Positions 52,120-61,188 of a DNA stretch of 61,692 bases are shown one piece after another. Numbering within the stretch: position 1 is the stretch's first letter; every line of letters begins with the position of its first letter. Under the pieces are notes generated by a model. That model saw only the letters and a program-made list of their open reading frames with translations, did no database searches and was not told where the DNA came from. Position numbers and translations under genes: made by a program. Source of the stretch: Oscillospiraceae bacterium (lineage in GTDB: Bacteria > Bacillota_A > Clostridia > Oscillospirales > Ruminococcaceae); the NCBI GenBank assembly GCA_017829075.1, contig JAGAJA010000097.1:1-61692 (forward strand). Direction: 5' to 3'.

Positions 52120-54405
52120 TCAGTAATATAGCATTTCAAGGTTTCCGCTGAGCCATTCGCAGATCTCATCTGCCTGTTCCTGCGTCAGACCGTTTCCTGA
52201 AACATCGACTATTCCGTCTACCGTCAGCCCTGCAAAGTCGGATATGCTGTCATCGTTGATGCTGTTATTGTCAAGATACAGCTCTGAGATACTTTTGCAG
52301 TCCCGAAGCGGCGATGGGTCGGATATCCAGTTATACCCGAGGTAAATCTTGGTGAGTGCTGGCTTATCGGCAAGCGGCGAGATGTCGCTGATGCCGCAGT
52401 TGTGGAAGCATACCATAGTGAGCTTGCTCATATTCTTCACCGCGGAGAAGCTGCTGCCGATATTGCATTCGTTGAAGCCTATCTGCGTAATTTTTGTGCA
52501 GCCCGACAGCGGGGAAATATCCGTCACTTTGGTGTTGCAGAACCACACGTTGTCCAGCTTTTTCTTTCCCTTCAACGCTGAAATATCTGTGATGGGATTA
52601 CCGTTTCCGCTTATCCCCACAAGGTCTGAAAGTCCCTTTACCGCCGAAATATCAGATACGTTGTTGTTCTCAAAATACAGGTATTTCAGCTTAGGCATTT
52701 CCTTTACAAACGAAATGTCTGTAAGGCTGTTGTTGTTGAGTATCAGCGTGTCAAGGTTTTTCATGTATTTCAGGTTCTTGACGTCGCTGTTCTTAAGCCC
52801 CTTTCCTGAGAGGTCAAGCGATTTAAGGTCGGTGGAATAGCTCTTGCCGCCTATCTGCACCGAGGTTACCTCCTCCGGCTTGCTCTCCACGGGCTTTGCG
52901 GTGGTCGTGGTGGTAACGGGCTTAGTCGTGGTGGTAACAGGCTCTGCGGTGGTAGTTGTGGCTTTCGTGGTAGTAGTCACGGCTGGCTTTGCTGTCGTGG
53001 TAGTTGTGACTGGCTTCGCGGTAGTCGTGACTGCTTTTGTGGTGGAAGCCGTGGTAGTTGTCGTTTCGGGTTTCGGGTCTGAGCTTTCCGGCGGGATCTC
53101 CTGCTGGGAATATTCGTTCCGGACAGGCTCCACTGGGGTCACCATTTCCCCGGAGTTCTGCTTTCCGCCGGAATTAAGCGCTACTGCGATTATCACCGCG
53201 GCGGCTGCGACTGCGGCAGTTCCGCCTGCTGCGGCGATTATCGGTTTCTTGTGCGCCGCAAAGAAGCCTGCCGGCCTTTCCTGCGTTGGAGCTTCTTCGG
53301 TGCGCATAGTGACCACAGGCTGCTGGACATTCTCCGTGCGCTGAATTGTCGCGGTGGAAGCTCCGAACGGCATTGCTGTGCGGAATCCCTCTGCCGGGGC
53401 GCTTTCCTGCGGGTGAGGCACAAATATCGGCTCGGGAGGGAAGGACACCTGATTCAGCGCCCTGCGCATTTCAAAGATATCCGCGTATCTGTCCGGAATT
53501 TTGAGCATGGTAGCCTTGACGATAATGTTCCACAGCTCTTCGTTGATGTTAAACTTGTTTTCTGTGAAGTTGTCGTCCTCGTCAAGCCTTGTCATCGGAT
53601 CATCGGGAATATCCCCGGTGAGAGCGTAATACAGCGTCGCGCCGAGGGAATAGATATCCGTCCACGGCCCCTGATCGCCCTTTTTCTTGTACTGCTCCAG
53701 CGGGGCGAAGCCGGGCTTCAGGATAACCGAGAAGCTCTGGGAATGCTCCGCCACGACTTGACGCGCCGCGCCGAAGTCTATTAGCTTGATCTCACCGTTG
53801 CTGCACAGCATTATGTTGTCCGGGGAGATATCCCGGTGGAGTACAGACGCGCTGTGCGCCGCCATAAGCGCATTGGAAACATTCTGCGCGAGAAACAGCG
53901 TCTGAGCGGCGTTCAGCGTTCCTGTGTTCTGTACATAATCCTTTAGGGTGCGCCCGCTGAGGTACTCCATTGAGAAATACACCGTGTCGTTCTCGTAGAA
54001 GAACTCATGCACCGCCACGATATTCGGGTTGCCGTTAAAGCGGGAAACCAGCTTCGCTTCCTCGTAGAAACGCTCCGCGCCGGACTTGAACACGCTTGCA
54101 TTCTCCGCTGTGGAAACCGCAACGGTTGGATTACCTGACGTTCTCAGCGCAAGACCGTATGGGTAGTATTCCTTTATCGCAGCCTTTTTGCCGGTGGTGG
54201 TGTCGTAGGCAAGATATGTGATTCCAAAGCCGCCCTTGCCTATCGTCCTGCCCACTATGTACTTTCCAAGCAGGATACTGCCCGGTTTGAGAACATTGTG
54301 GTCTGCGGCGGGTACTGCCGGGTCAAAGCCGCAGTGGGGGCAGGGCTGGGAGGTTATCTCCTCAAAGCAGCTCTCACACAGCTTTTTGCCGTTAAATTCG
54401 ATCAT
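52120..54405 (-). CDS. Membrane Ser/Thr protein kinase with extracellular leucine-rich repeats (1)
   Basis: 761 residues. A zinc ribbon at the N-terminus (CESCFEE, CPHCGFDP) is followed by a Hanks-type kinase at about 48-320: GKGGFG loop, Lys78 (AAIKEYYP), catalytic HRDISPDN (190-197) and DFG (210-212), with activation-loop SQSFSVILKPGFAPLEQY. One helix at 388-411 and a Thr-rich stalk (about 445-505) follow, then LRRs of the LKYMKNLDTLILNNNSLTDI type (about 520-750). It senses outside and phosphorylates inside. It is a tandem duplicate of the next gene. Confidence 0.92.
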   Translation of the reverse strand: MIEFNGKKLCESCFEEITSQPCPHCGFDPAVPAADHNVLKPGSILLGKYIVGRTIGKGGFGITYLAYDTTTGKKAAIKEYYPYGLALRTSGNPTVAVSTAENASVFKSGAERFYEEAKLVSRFNGNPNIVAVHEFFYENDTVYFSMEYLSGRTLKDYVQNTGTLNAAQTLFLAQNVSNALMAAHSASVLHRDISPDNIMLCSNGEIKLIDFGAARQVVAEHSQSFSVILKPGFAPLEQYKKKGDQGPWTDIYSLGATLYYALTGDIPDDPMTRLDEDDNFTENKFNINEELWNIIVKATMLKIPDRYADIFEMRRALNQVSFPPEPIFVPHPQESAPAEGFRTAMPFGASTATIQRTENVQQPVVTMRTEEAPTQERPAGFFAAHKKPIIAAAGGTAAVAAAAVIIAVALNSGGKQNSGEMVTPVEPVRNEYSQQEIPPESSDPKPETTTTTASTTKAVTTTAKPVTTTTTAKPAVTTTTKATTTTAEPVTTTTKPVTTTTTAKPVESKPEEVTSVQIGGKSYSTDLKSLDLSGKGLKNSDVKNLKYMKNLDTLILNNNSLTDISFVKEMPKLKYLYFENNNVSDISAVKGLSDLVGISGNGNPITDISALKGKKKLDNVWFCNTKVTDISPLSGCTKITQIGFNECNIGSSFSAVKNMSKLTMVCFHNCGISDISPLADKPALTKIYLGYNWISDPSPLRDCKSISELYLDNNSINDDSISDFAGLTVDGIVDVSGNGLTQEQADEICEWLSGNLEMLYY

Positions 54406-54433
54406 TTATGATCACCTCGTTTGATGTGTTATG

Positions 54434-56836
54434 CTAAATCTTTATCTCCGGGCTTCCATTTATCTTTGCGGCTATGCGGTCAGCTTGTTTCTGCGTCAGC
54501 CCATTGCCAGTAAGATAAATCATATCAGTTACATTAAGTCCTGTGAAGAAATCAATGCTGGTTTCGGATATACGATTATTGACAAGGGTAAGCCAAGATA
54601 TGCTTTCGCAGTCCTTAAGCGGTGATACATCTGATACCATGTTATTATTGAGGGCTATCATGGATAGTTTTTTCTTTCCGGCAAGCCCAGAAATATCGTA
54701 GATACCGCAATCAGCTAAGTAGACCTCTTTGAGATTGCGCAGATCCTTCAACGCGCATAAGCTACCGCCGATATTAGATCCATTGAAGAATATAACTGAA
54801 AGATTTGTGCAGTCAGCAAGAGGGGAAAGATCAGTTATTTTTGTATTGATGAAATTCGCATTAGTAAGGTTTTTCTTGCCCTTAAGTGCGGAAATATCAG
54901 AAATAGGGCAATCGTTTCCGTGTATCCACTTAAGATCTGAAAGCCCCTTTACCGCCGAGATATCCGAAATATTATTACCAGAAAAATACAGATACTGTAG
55001 CTTTGGCATCTCCTTAACAAACGATATATCAGTAATGTTATTATCAGAAATATCAAGATAGGTCAGATTTTTCATGTATTTCAGGCTCTTGACATCGCTG
55101 TCATTCAACCCTTTAGATAGGTTAAGATGTACCTTAGATATGTTAAGACCTGTCAGGTCGGTGGAATAGGTCTCGCCATTTATCGTTATTTCCTTGACCT
55201 CCTCCGGCTCGCTTACTACGGGCTTGGCGGTGGTCGTCGTTGTGGTAACCGGCTTTGTGACCTCCGGCTTTGGCTTCGGCTTGGGAGTGGACTTTGTAGT
55301 CGTAGTAGTTGCGGGCTTCGGGGTGGTAACCTCCGGCTCCGGCTCCGGCTTCGGCTTGGGAGTGGACTTTGTGGTCGTAGTAGTTGCGGGCTTCGGTGTG
55401 GAAGCCTCCGGCTCAGAGGTGATCTTCTCCGGCTCTGACGAGTCATATTCCACCGGGCTTGTGCCGGTTTCTCCGGTGGGGCTGGTCGCAGCCGTTGTTT
55501 TTTCCGGAATTGATGAATAAGTGGGATCACCTAACGGATTATAGCTGCTCTGACTGTACTCCGGATCTTGTACCATTCCGTCAGAGGTCTGCCCGCCGCC
55601 GGAATTGAGCGCCACTGCGATTATCACCGCTGCGGCTGCGACTGCGGCAGTTCCGCTTATGGCGGCGATCAGCGGCTTTTTGTTCGCCGCGAAGAACCCT
55701 GCCGGCTTTTCCTGCGGAGCGGCATTCGAGGTGCTGATGGGGACTGCCGCCGGCTGCTCAGCCTGAGTTCGGGTGACAGTCGCTGTGGACGTTACGAACG
55801 GCATTGCGGTGCGGAAGCCCTCCTGCGGACTGCTTTCCTGCGCCGTGGGCGGTACGATTAGCTCGGGAGCAAAGGACACCTTATCCAGCGCCCTGCGAAG
55901 CTCGAATATATCCTGATACCTGTCGGAGCTTCGGAGCATAGTAGCGCGGACGATGATATCCCACAACTCCTCGTTTATGTTGAACCTGTTCTCGCCGAAG
56001 GTCGAGTCCTCCTCTTGACGGGACATCGGGTCGTCGGGGATTTCCCCGGTGAGTGCGTAATACAGCGTCGCGCCGAGGGAATAGATGTCCGTCCACGCGC
56101 CCTGCTTTCCCTTTTTCTGGTACTGCTCCAGCGGCGCGAATCCGGGCTTGAGAATTACCGAAAACGTCTGGGAACGCTCCGCCATAACCTGACGCGCTGC
56201 GCCGAAGTCAATTATCTTGACCTCTCCGTTGCTGCACAGCATGATATTATCCGGGGAAATATCCCGGTGCAGTACAGAAGCGCTGTGCGCCACCATAAGC
56301 GCGTTGGAAACATTCTGCGCGATAAACAGCGCCTGACCTGCGTTCAGAGTGCCGTTTTTCTGGATATGATCCTTGAGCGTGTGTCCGCTGAGGTATTCCA
56401 TTGCGAAATACACCGTGTCATTTTCGTAGAAGAACTCGTGAACCGCCACGATATTCGGGTTGCCGTTGAAGCGGGAAACCAGCTTTGCTTCCTCGTAGAA
56501 CCGCTCTGCGCCCGCCTTGAACACATTTGCGTTATCCTCGGTAGTCACCGCAACGGTGGGATTTCCGGCCGTCCTGATCGCAAGGCCGTAGGGGTAGAAC
56601 TCCTTTATCGCCACCTTTTTTCCGAGGGTGGTGTCATAGGCAAGATATGTTATACCGAAACCGCCCTTGCCTATTGCCCTGCCGATGATGTATTTACCGA
56701 GCAGAATACAGCCCGGCTTGAGGACAGTGGGGTCTGCGGAGGGTACTGCGGGGTCGAAACCGCAGTGGGGGCAGGGCTGGGAGTTTATCTCCTCAAAGCA
56801 ATTCTCACACAGCTTTTTGCCGTTAAATTCAATCAC
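54434..56836 (-). CDS. Membrane Ser/Thr protein kinase with extracellular leucine-rich repeats (2)
   Basis: 800 residues with the same order as its neighbour: zinc ribbon (CENCFEE, CPHCGFDP), complete kinase domain (VAIKEFYP, HRDISPDN, DFG), one helix near 390-411, a longer Pro/Thr/Glu stalk containing two repeated STPKPATTTTTKSTPKPKP-like units, and LRRs to the end. The two kinases are nearly identical in the catalytic part but differ in stalk and LRRs, so they probably sense different ligands. The start overlaps the PP2C stop by eight bases. Confidence 0.92.
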   Translation of the reverse strand: MIEFNGKKLCENCFEEINSQPCPHCGFDPAVPSADPTVLKPGCILLGKYIIGRAIGKGGFGITYLAYDTTLGKKVAIKEFYPYGLAIRTAGNPTVAVTTEDNANVFKAGAERFYEEAKLVSRFNGNPNIVAVHEFFYENDTVYFAMEYLSGHTLKDHIQKNGTLNAGQALFIAQNVSNALMVAHSASVLHRDISPDNIMLCSNGEVKIIDFGAARQVMAERSQTFSVILKPGFAPLEQYQKKGKQGAWTDIYSLGATLYYALTGEIPDDPMSRQEEDSTFGENRFNINEELWDIIVRATMLRSSDRYQDIFELRRALDKVSFAPELIVPPTAQESSPQEGFRTAMPFVTSTATVTRTQAEQPAAVPISTSNAAPQEKPAGFFAANKKPLIAAISGTAAVAAAAVIIAVALNSGGGQTSDGMVQDPEYSQSSYNPLGDPTYSSIPEKTTAATSPTGETGTSPVEYDSSEPEKITSEPEASTPKPATTTTTKSTPKPKPEPEPEVTTPKPATTTTTKSTPKPKPKPEVTKPVTTTTTTAKPVVSEPEEVKEITINGETYSTDLTGLNISKVHLNLSKGLNDSDVKSLKYMKNLTYLDISDNNITDISFVKEMPKLQYLYFSGNNISDISAVKGLSDLKWIHGNDCPISDISALKGKKNLTNANFINTKITDLSPLADCTNLSVIFFNGSNIGGSLCALKDLRNLKEVYLADCGIYDISGLAGKKKLSMIALNNNMVSDVSPLKDCESISWLTLVNNRISETSIDFFTGLNVTDMIYLTGNGLTQKQADRIAAKINGSPEIKI

Positions 56837-58034
56837 TTGTATTCACCTCAATATCTGATGCGTTTTGAGCTTCGGTTTCGCCGGAGCTGCTTTCCGTGGC
56901 GCTTTCCTCTGGACTGTCAGCTGTGCCAGGTAGTTCCGCTGCTGATGTCTGTTCCGGCGCAGATGTCTGTTCCGGTGCTGATGTTTGTTCTGTATCCGAA
57001 TTCTGTTCCAAAGTTGCTTTTGGTTCAGAAGTTCCGGACAGCTCATCGGTGTCTGGAGCGCTGTCTTCCTCAGTGGGTGAAACAGGCTCCGTGCTTTCCT
57101 GCGTTTTTTCTGCGGAGACGGAGGTCTCTGCTGTTTGTGTTGGTTCAGATGTTGGTTCAGAGGTATCCTGCGGAGCGGACGTTATATTAGAAACCGTCTG
57201 CGGAGCAGCGGTAGGCTCAGAGCCGCTTGGTATCATCAGCCTCATTGCGATAAACGCGCCGAGCATTACCAGCGAAGCCGCAAGGCAGGCGATAAGCACC
57301 GGACTGCAAACCCGCCGTTTTTTGGGTGGAGCTAATTCCGGCGCATGAATGATACCGCACACCGCCGTGTAGTTGTCCCCGGAATTGCCGGAGCGCAGCA
57401 GCAGGCGCTTCACCATGTGACGAAGCCAATCAGCGGCATTTTCGGATTTCAGCAGGTCAGCTTCCATTTCCATCTCGTAGACATATTCCCAGAAGCCGTC
57501 GCTGCACAGCAGGAACGCGTCGCCGTCCTGAATATCAATAGGCTGGTATGGCTTTGGGACTTTAAGCGGCTGGGCAGCTCCCAGCACCTTGAAAAGTCCG
57601 GAGCGGTCATCGCTGCCGCGAACATCGTCCGGATTCAGCTCTCCCATTTCCACAGACGCTTGGCATACCGAGTGGTCTTTGGTTCGGGTGAGTATTTTCC
57701 CCTGCCGGAAATAATACACCCTGCTGTCACCGACATTGGCGTATCTTATCGTATTTCCTGAGAAGAACAGCGCCGCCAGAGTACTCTTGCCGCCTTCGCC
57801 GCCGGAGCGCACTGCTTCGTCTGCTCCCGCCAGCAGTCGGGAAACTGCTTCATCAGCGATATTGCCGGAGTAGTTTGCGCTGATATACTTTACCGCCTGC
57901 GCAGAAGCCTCCTCGCCGTTTTCGTGGCCGCCAAGTCCATCTGCAACGAGAAAGCAGTCGTTACGGCAGAAGAGGCTGTCCTCGTTTATCGGTCTGCCGC
58001 CGCTGTTTGTATAGCTGGAGTGATCAATAATCAT
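56829..58034 (-). CDS. Membrane PP2C-type protein phosphatase with disordered outer tail
   Basis: 401 residues. A PP2C domain covers 1-215: INEDSLF, LVADGLGGHENGEEAS, YANVGDSRVYYF and LLCSDGFWEYV carry the metal-binding Asp residues. One helix (about 240-262) leads to a 135-residue Ser/Thr/Glu/Pro-rich extracellular tail with repeats of EQTSAP and no folded domain. It should dephosphorylate targets of the adjacent kinases at the inner membrane. The start is one base before the stop of the protease gene. Confidence 0.92.
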   Translation of the reverse strand: MIIDHSSYTNSGGRPINEDSLFCRNDCFLVADGLGGHENGEEASAQAVKYISANYSGNIADEAVSRLLAGADEAVRSGGEGGKSTLAALFFSGNTIRYANVGDSRVYYFRQGKILTRTKDHSVCQASVEMGELNPDDVRGSDDRSGLFKVLGAAQPLKVPKPYQPIDIQDGDAFLLCSDGFWEYVYEMEMEADLLKSENAADWLRHMVKRLLLRSGNSGDNYTAVCGIIHAPELAPPKKRRVCSPVLIACLAASLVMLGAFIAMRLMIPSGSEPTAAPQTVSNITSAPQDTSEPTSEPTQTAETSVSAEKTQESTEPVSPTEEDSAPDTDELSGTSEPKATLEQNSDTEQTSAPEQTSAPEQTSAAELPGTADSPEESATESSSGETEAQNASDIEVNTSD

Positions 58035-58035
58035 A

Positions 58036-59280
58036 TCAGTACTTTATCTGGAACAGTTGATCGGGGCTTCCGAGGAAGAAATATGTTCCATTCGTGATGT
58101 AGACCGGGACGTTAGGCATGAGCTTCTGTCCTGTTCCCAGTGATGTGCCGTAGGTAGAGCCGCGGTCGATTATTTCATAGCCGGAGGCGCATTTCCGTAC
58201 CTCGCAGTGTACTCCGGAGATACCCTGTGTATTTACCGGGAAGCTTACGCCGCAGCGGTCGGGATTTCTTCCGATGATCAGACTATCGCCGATAACAAAG
58301 GTTCGTCCGGCAAGAGCGCCCTTTTCGCAGGTTATCACCGCGCCGACCGGGCTGCCCTGATTTCCTGCCGTTGTCGGTGCAGATGCAGGAGCCTTTTTCT
58401 TCTTTTTCAGTACTAATACAAGCACAACAACTCCGGCGGCTACAACAACAGACGCCGCAGAGATTATAATTATCATTGTAACGCTGATGTTGCTGACTTC
58501 GGTGGAAAGGACGTAGGGAACTGTTTCACGGTCGATTATTCTCACCAGCTCGTCAATTGTTACCGCATAGTTTGCAGAGGCGTCCACCTGTGTGCTGAGA
58601 ATTCCAGCCTTATTGGAGGTGTAATATGTATTGATGCCTACTACCTCTCCCTTTGAATTGACCAGCGGCCCGCCGGAGTTGCCCTCTGAAATAGCGATGT
58701 CGATCATGTACACATTGACACCGTCGGAGTTCATTGTCTGCTTTGCGATACCGCCTTTGGTAATTACTATGTCGTTCTGATCGTAGGCTATGAAATCGTT
58801 GTTCTTTTCAGCCACTGACGGATATCCAAGCGCTGCAAACTCATCATCTATATCAATGTCGTTGGAGCGGCACAGCACCATAGCACGGCGCTCGGTGGTA
58901 GCTTCCGGCAGACGGAGTACGCACAGGTCGCGTTTTGTGTCCAGCACATAAATCTGCGCAGTCATGTATTTGTTTGCAGCGGCAGAAAAATATACAGTAA
59001 CGCTATCAGCCTTGTTGCCGTATGCGTCGGTAACTACATGGGCATTGGTGACGATATTGCTGATAGGTTCGCCGGGCTTTCCTATCGCAAAGCCGCTGCC
59101 CTTGCCGAGTACGTTATTGTACACACTTCCGTCAGCGTCCACATATTTTGAGAAACCCGCAGCTATCAGCACCACGCTGTCACGCGCCTCGCTGGGGGTC
59201 GCGGCAGAAGCGCATACAGCCATCGCCGCCATTATCGCAAGGGAAATAAGCAGGCATATTGCCTTTTTCAGTTTTTTCAT
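58036..59280 (-). CDS. Membrane trypsin-like protease with cytoplasmic FHA domain
   Basis: 414 residues from the ATG at 59280 (AAAGGAAG upstream). A signal/anchor helix (5-27) is followed by a trypsin-like serine protease domain at 30-245 with the triad His in VTNAHVV, Asp in TKRDLCVLRL and Ser in SEGNSGGPLV. A helix (about 270-298) and a C-terminal FHA domain (320-400; IIGRNPDRC, SGVHCEVR, DRGSTYGTSL) follow. The protease lies outside and the FHA inside, where it would bind phosphothreonine made by the kinases. This links phosphorylation to an extracellular cut. Confidence 0.9.
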   Translation of the reverse strand: MKKLKKAICLLISLAIMAAMAVCASAATPSEARDSVVLIAAGFSKYVDADGSVYNNVLGKGSGFAIGKPGEPISNIVTNAHVVTDAYGNKADSVTVYFSAAANKYMTAQIYVLDTKRDLCVLRLPEATTERRAMVLCRSNDIDIDDEFAALGYPSVAEKNNDFIAYDQNDIVITKGGIAKQTMNSDGVNVYMIDIAISEGNSGGPLVNSKGEVVGINTYYTSNKAGILSTQVDASANYAVTIDELVRIIDRETVPYVLSTEVSNISVTMIIIISAASVVVAAGVVVLVLVLKKKKKAPASAPTTAGNQGSPVGAVITCEKGALAGRTFVIGDSLIIGRNPDRCGVSFPVNTQGISGVHCEVRKCASGYEIIDRGSTYGTSLGTGQKLMPNVPVYITNGTYFFLGSPDQLFQIKY

Positions 59281-59296
59281 AGATATCTTCCTTTCA

Positions 59297-60097
59297 TTAC
59301 AGGAATTCAAGGACAACCGCTGTACAGTTATCCTGATTCGGATAGTTCTTTTGCAGTATCCCGTTCAGCAGCGCGTCAGCGGCATTCTGGGCGGAGAGTG
59401 CGAGCGCACGGGACATTTCTCCCACCGAAAGAGCATTATACACGCCATCGCTGCAAATCAGCAGCCTGTCTCCGATGTGGGGGATAAGCGGGGAAATACT
59501 GATGTCCGGCTTCAACTCACCCTTGAAGCCTATGTACTGCGCAAGCGAATCCTTGCTTTCATCGCTCATCATTTCGTCGAAATCAAGCTCGCCGGAGATC
59601 ACCTCGTCCAGCAGGTCATTCTGGTGGTCGCTGTCCTCGGTGAGCTGAAATAGCATTCCGTTACGCTGAATGTATATCCTGCTATCGCCGATAGAGCACC
59701 AGTATACTCCTTCGGTGCAGCAGAAAACCGCCGAAGCTGTGCAGCCGCCTCCGACTCCGCTGGAGCAGACGCTCTGGTTTATTGCGGACAGCATTTGTCG
59801 AAACCTTACCGGTACCGGGCTCATGCTCTGTACCTGATACCTCATCTCCAGCATTGCAGAAACCGTGTATGCGCTGACTTTATCCCCTGCGGAAAGCCCG
59901 CCCATTCCGTCTGCTACCACAGCCGCGAAGCCGTCCTTTGACGCGCGGTCAAGCGGGGTATAGCCGAAGCTGTCCTCCTGATAGGGACGAGCCCCGCAGT
60001 GCTGCGAATTTCCGATAGCGATACGCTTTACGTCAGAGCCGTTTATCGTCAGCCTGACGGAAAAATCCTGCCCCATATCAGTATGTAAACTCTTCAT
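59297..60097 (-). CDS. Cytoplasmic PP2C-type protein phosphatase
   Basis: 266 residues. The ATG at 60097 has GGAG eight bases upstream and overlaps the FHA gene by 20 bases; an internal ATG at 60076 is less well served. PP2C motifs: YQEDSFGY, VVADGMGGLSAGD, WCSIGDSRIY, LLICSDGV and DNCTAVVLEF. There is no membrane segment, unlike its neighbour, so it probably resets cytoplasmic phosphoproteins such as the kinases or the FHA protein. Confidence 0.9.
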   Translation of the reverse strand: MKSLHTDMGQDFSVRLTINGSDVKRIAIGNSQHCGARPYQEDSFGYTPLDRASKDGFAAVVADGMGGLSAGDKVSAYTVSAMLEMRYQVQSMSPVPVRFRQMLSAINQSVCSSGVGGGCTASAVFCCTEGVYWCSIGDSRIYIQRNGMLFQLTEDSDHQNDLLDEVISGELDFDEMMSDESKDSLAQYIGFKGELKPDISISPLIPHIGDRLLICSDGVYNALSVGEMSRALALSAQNAADALLNGILQKNYPNQDNCTAVVLEFL

Positions 60098-60677
60098 TGC
60101 AGAAGCTCCGGAACACGAACTTGGTGGAGCCTATCTCCAGCGTGTCATAGTCCTTCAGCTCCGTGGGTACAAGGAGAATGCTGTCGTTGTGGTAGATGTT
60201 GTTCTTTCCGGCAGCGAGGGTAATGAAGAATTTCCTGCTGCGGGAATCGTATGCGATAACTGCGTCGCCCTCCTTAGAAACCGCCTTGTCGAACGCAAGA
60301 TTTATGTCGAACTGCGAACCTCTGCCTATCACGTTCTTTTCGCTGTGAATGATAAAGGGAAGCCCGGATTTATCTCCGGAAACCGCTACCAGCCACCCGC
60401 GAACGGGATTGATACCGGTATCGGTGACGTTCAAAGCGACGGTCACGCTCATTTCCTTTTTGGGGCGCGCGGGCGCGGACTCCGGAGCGTCCAGCGGACG
60501 GGTAGCGGGGAAATCCGGTGAATCGCTGCCGCCAAGAGGAGCGGTCTTTGGGAATTCCGGCGCGGTAAAGCCTCCGTTATCCAGCGGTCTGGTTCCGGTT
60601 GTTCCGCTCTTGTTGCAGTAGGGGCATTCTGCGTACATCTTGTCATCATAAATATGACCTTTTTCGCACTGTTTCAT
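60078..60677 (-). CDS. Zinc-ribbon FHA protein
   Basis: 199 residues; the ATG at 60677 lies correctly after AAAGGA. The N-terminus CEKGHIYDDKMYAECPYC is a zinc ribbon like those of the kinases. A Pro-rich linker with repeated RPLD motifs and potential phospho-Thr sites follows, then an FHA domain (about 105-195; KNVIGRGSQFDIN, GKNNIYHNDSILL). It may be a substrate and adaptor of the kinases. It is the first gene of the operon. Confidence 0.85.
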   Translation of the reverse strand: MKQCEKGHIYDDKMYAECPYCNKSGTTGTRPLDNGGFTAPEFPKTAPLGGSDSPDFPATRPLDAPESAPARPKKEMSVTVALNVTDTGINPVRGWLVAVSGDKSGLPFIIHSEKNVIGRGSQFDINLAFDKAVSKEGDAVIAYDSRSRKFFITLAAGKNNIYHNDSILLVPTELKDYDTLEIGSTKFVFRSFCNEEFTY

Positions 60678-60908
60678 AAGAATAAGTCCTTTCACATTAG
60701 GTTTTGATTTCGTTAGTATAAGGGAAATTTATGTAGCTTTATTTTTCTTATTATAACATACCGTTTCATATATTTGGTGTGCAAATTTGCTATGCTAACT
60801 TGTTTTGACGATGATTTATTGCTGACATTCTGCATTCCGTTCTGAATGTGATGGGAACAACATTTGTTACTGCACAATAATGACCTAAACTTGAGTGTAT
60901 TTCTGTGT
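60678..60908. promoter_or_regulatory. Upstream region of the signalling operon
   Basis: No gene. A TATAAT on the minus strand (60750-60755) could be the -10 of the leftward operon, but no good -35 is placed; TTGCAC is near with poor spacing. Confidence 0.3.
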
Positions 60909-60931
60909 TGATTTAATCAGCGTTTCCTTAG
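60909..60931. repeat. MITE-like repeat, partial copy 3
   Basis: Only one end is present (TGATTTAATCAGCGTTTCC followed by TTAG). It matches 121-143 with one base changed, and the partner end is missing. Confidence 0.65.
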
Positions 60932-61018
60932 AAATGATTATGACTTATAAACAAGAAACGCAGCATAAACGTGTATGGAGAGTAAACCGAGTCAGAACTG
61001 TATTATTTTGAAAAACTC

Positions 61019-61047
61019 TTGACAAACCAATTGTCCTGCGGTACAAT
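61019..61047 (+). promoter_or_regulatory. Promoter of the Nif11-like gene
   Basis: TTGACA at 61019-61024, a 17-base spacer, TACAAT at 61042-61047. Confidence 0.75.
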
Positions 61048-61058
61048 TATATGGAACC

Positions 61059-61133
61059 ATGCCGCGTAATACATTTGTGAGTGACAACGCGGTTGAGGGC
61101 TGCGACAATGTTGATATCACATACATTGACTGA
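61059..61133 (+). CDS. Possible 24-residue peptide in the leader of the Nif11-like gene
   Basis: ATG at 61059 to TGA at 61131-61133; begins MPRNTFVSDN and ends DNVDITYID. It starts within a few bases of the predicted transcript start and has only GGAA as a ribosome site. It may be chance. Confidence 0.25.
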   Translation: MPRNTFVSDNAVEGCDNVDITYID

Positions 61134-61188
61134 TTTTTTCTGAGAGAAAGATACTTATATTATTATCTGAAAAGGGGGATTATGACAA

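Noticed and set aside
52844..53344. Val-rich plus-strand frame
   Set aside because: Antisense to the Thr-rich kinase stalk; the low complexity keeps the frame open.
55127..55530. Overlapping Arg-, Gly- and Val-rich frames
   Set aside because: Shadows of the Pro/Thr stalk repeats of the second kinase.
56015..57190. 391-codon open frame on the plus strand
   Set aside because: It lies antisense to the second kinase and the membrane PP2C, whose domains are unmistakable. Composition and lack of a ribosome site mark it as a shadow frame.
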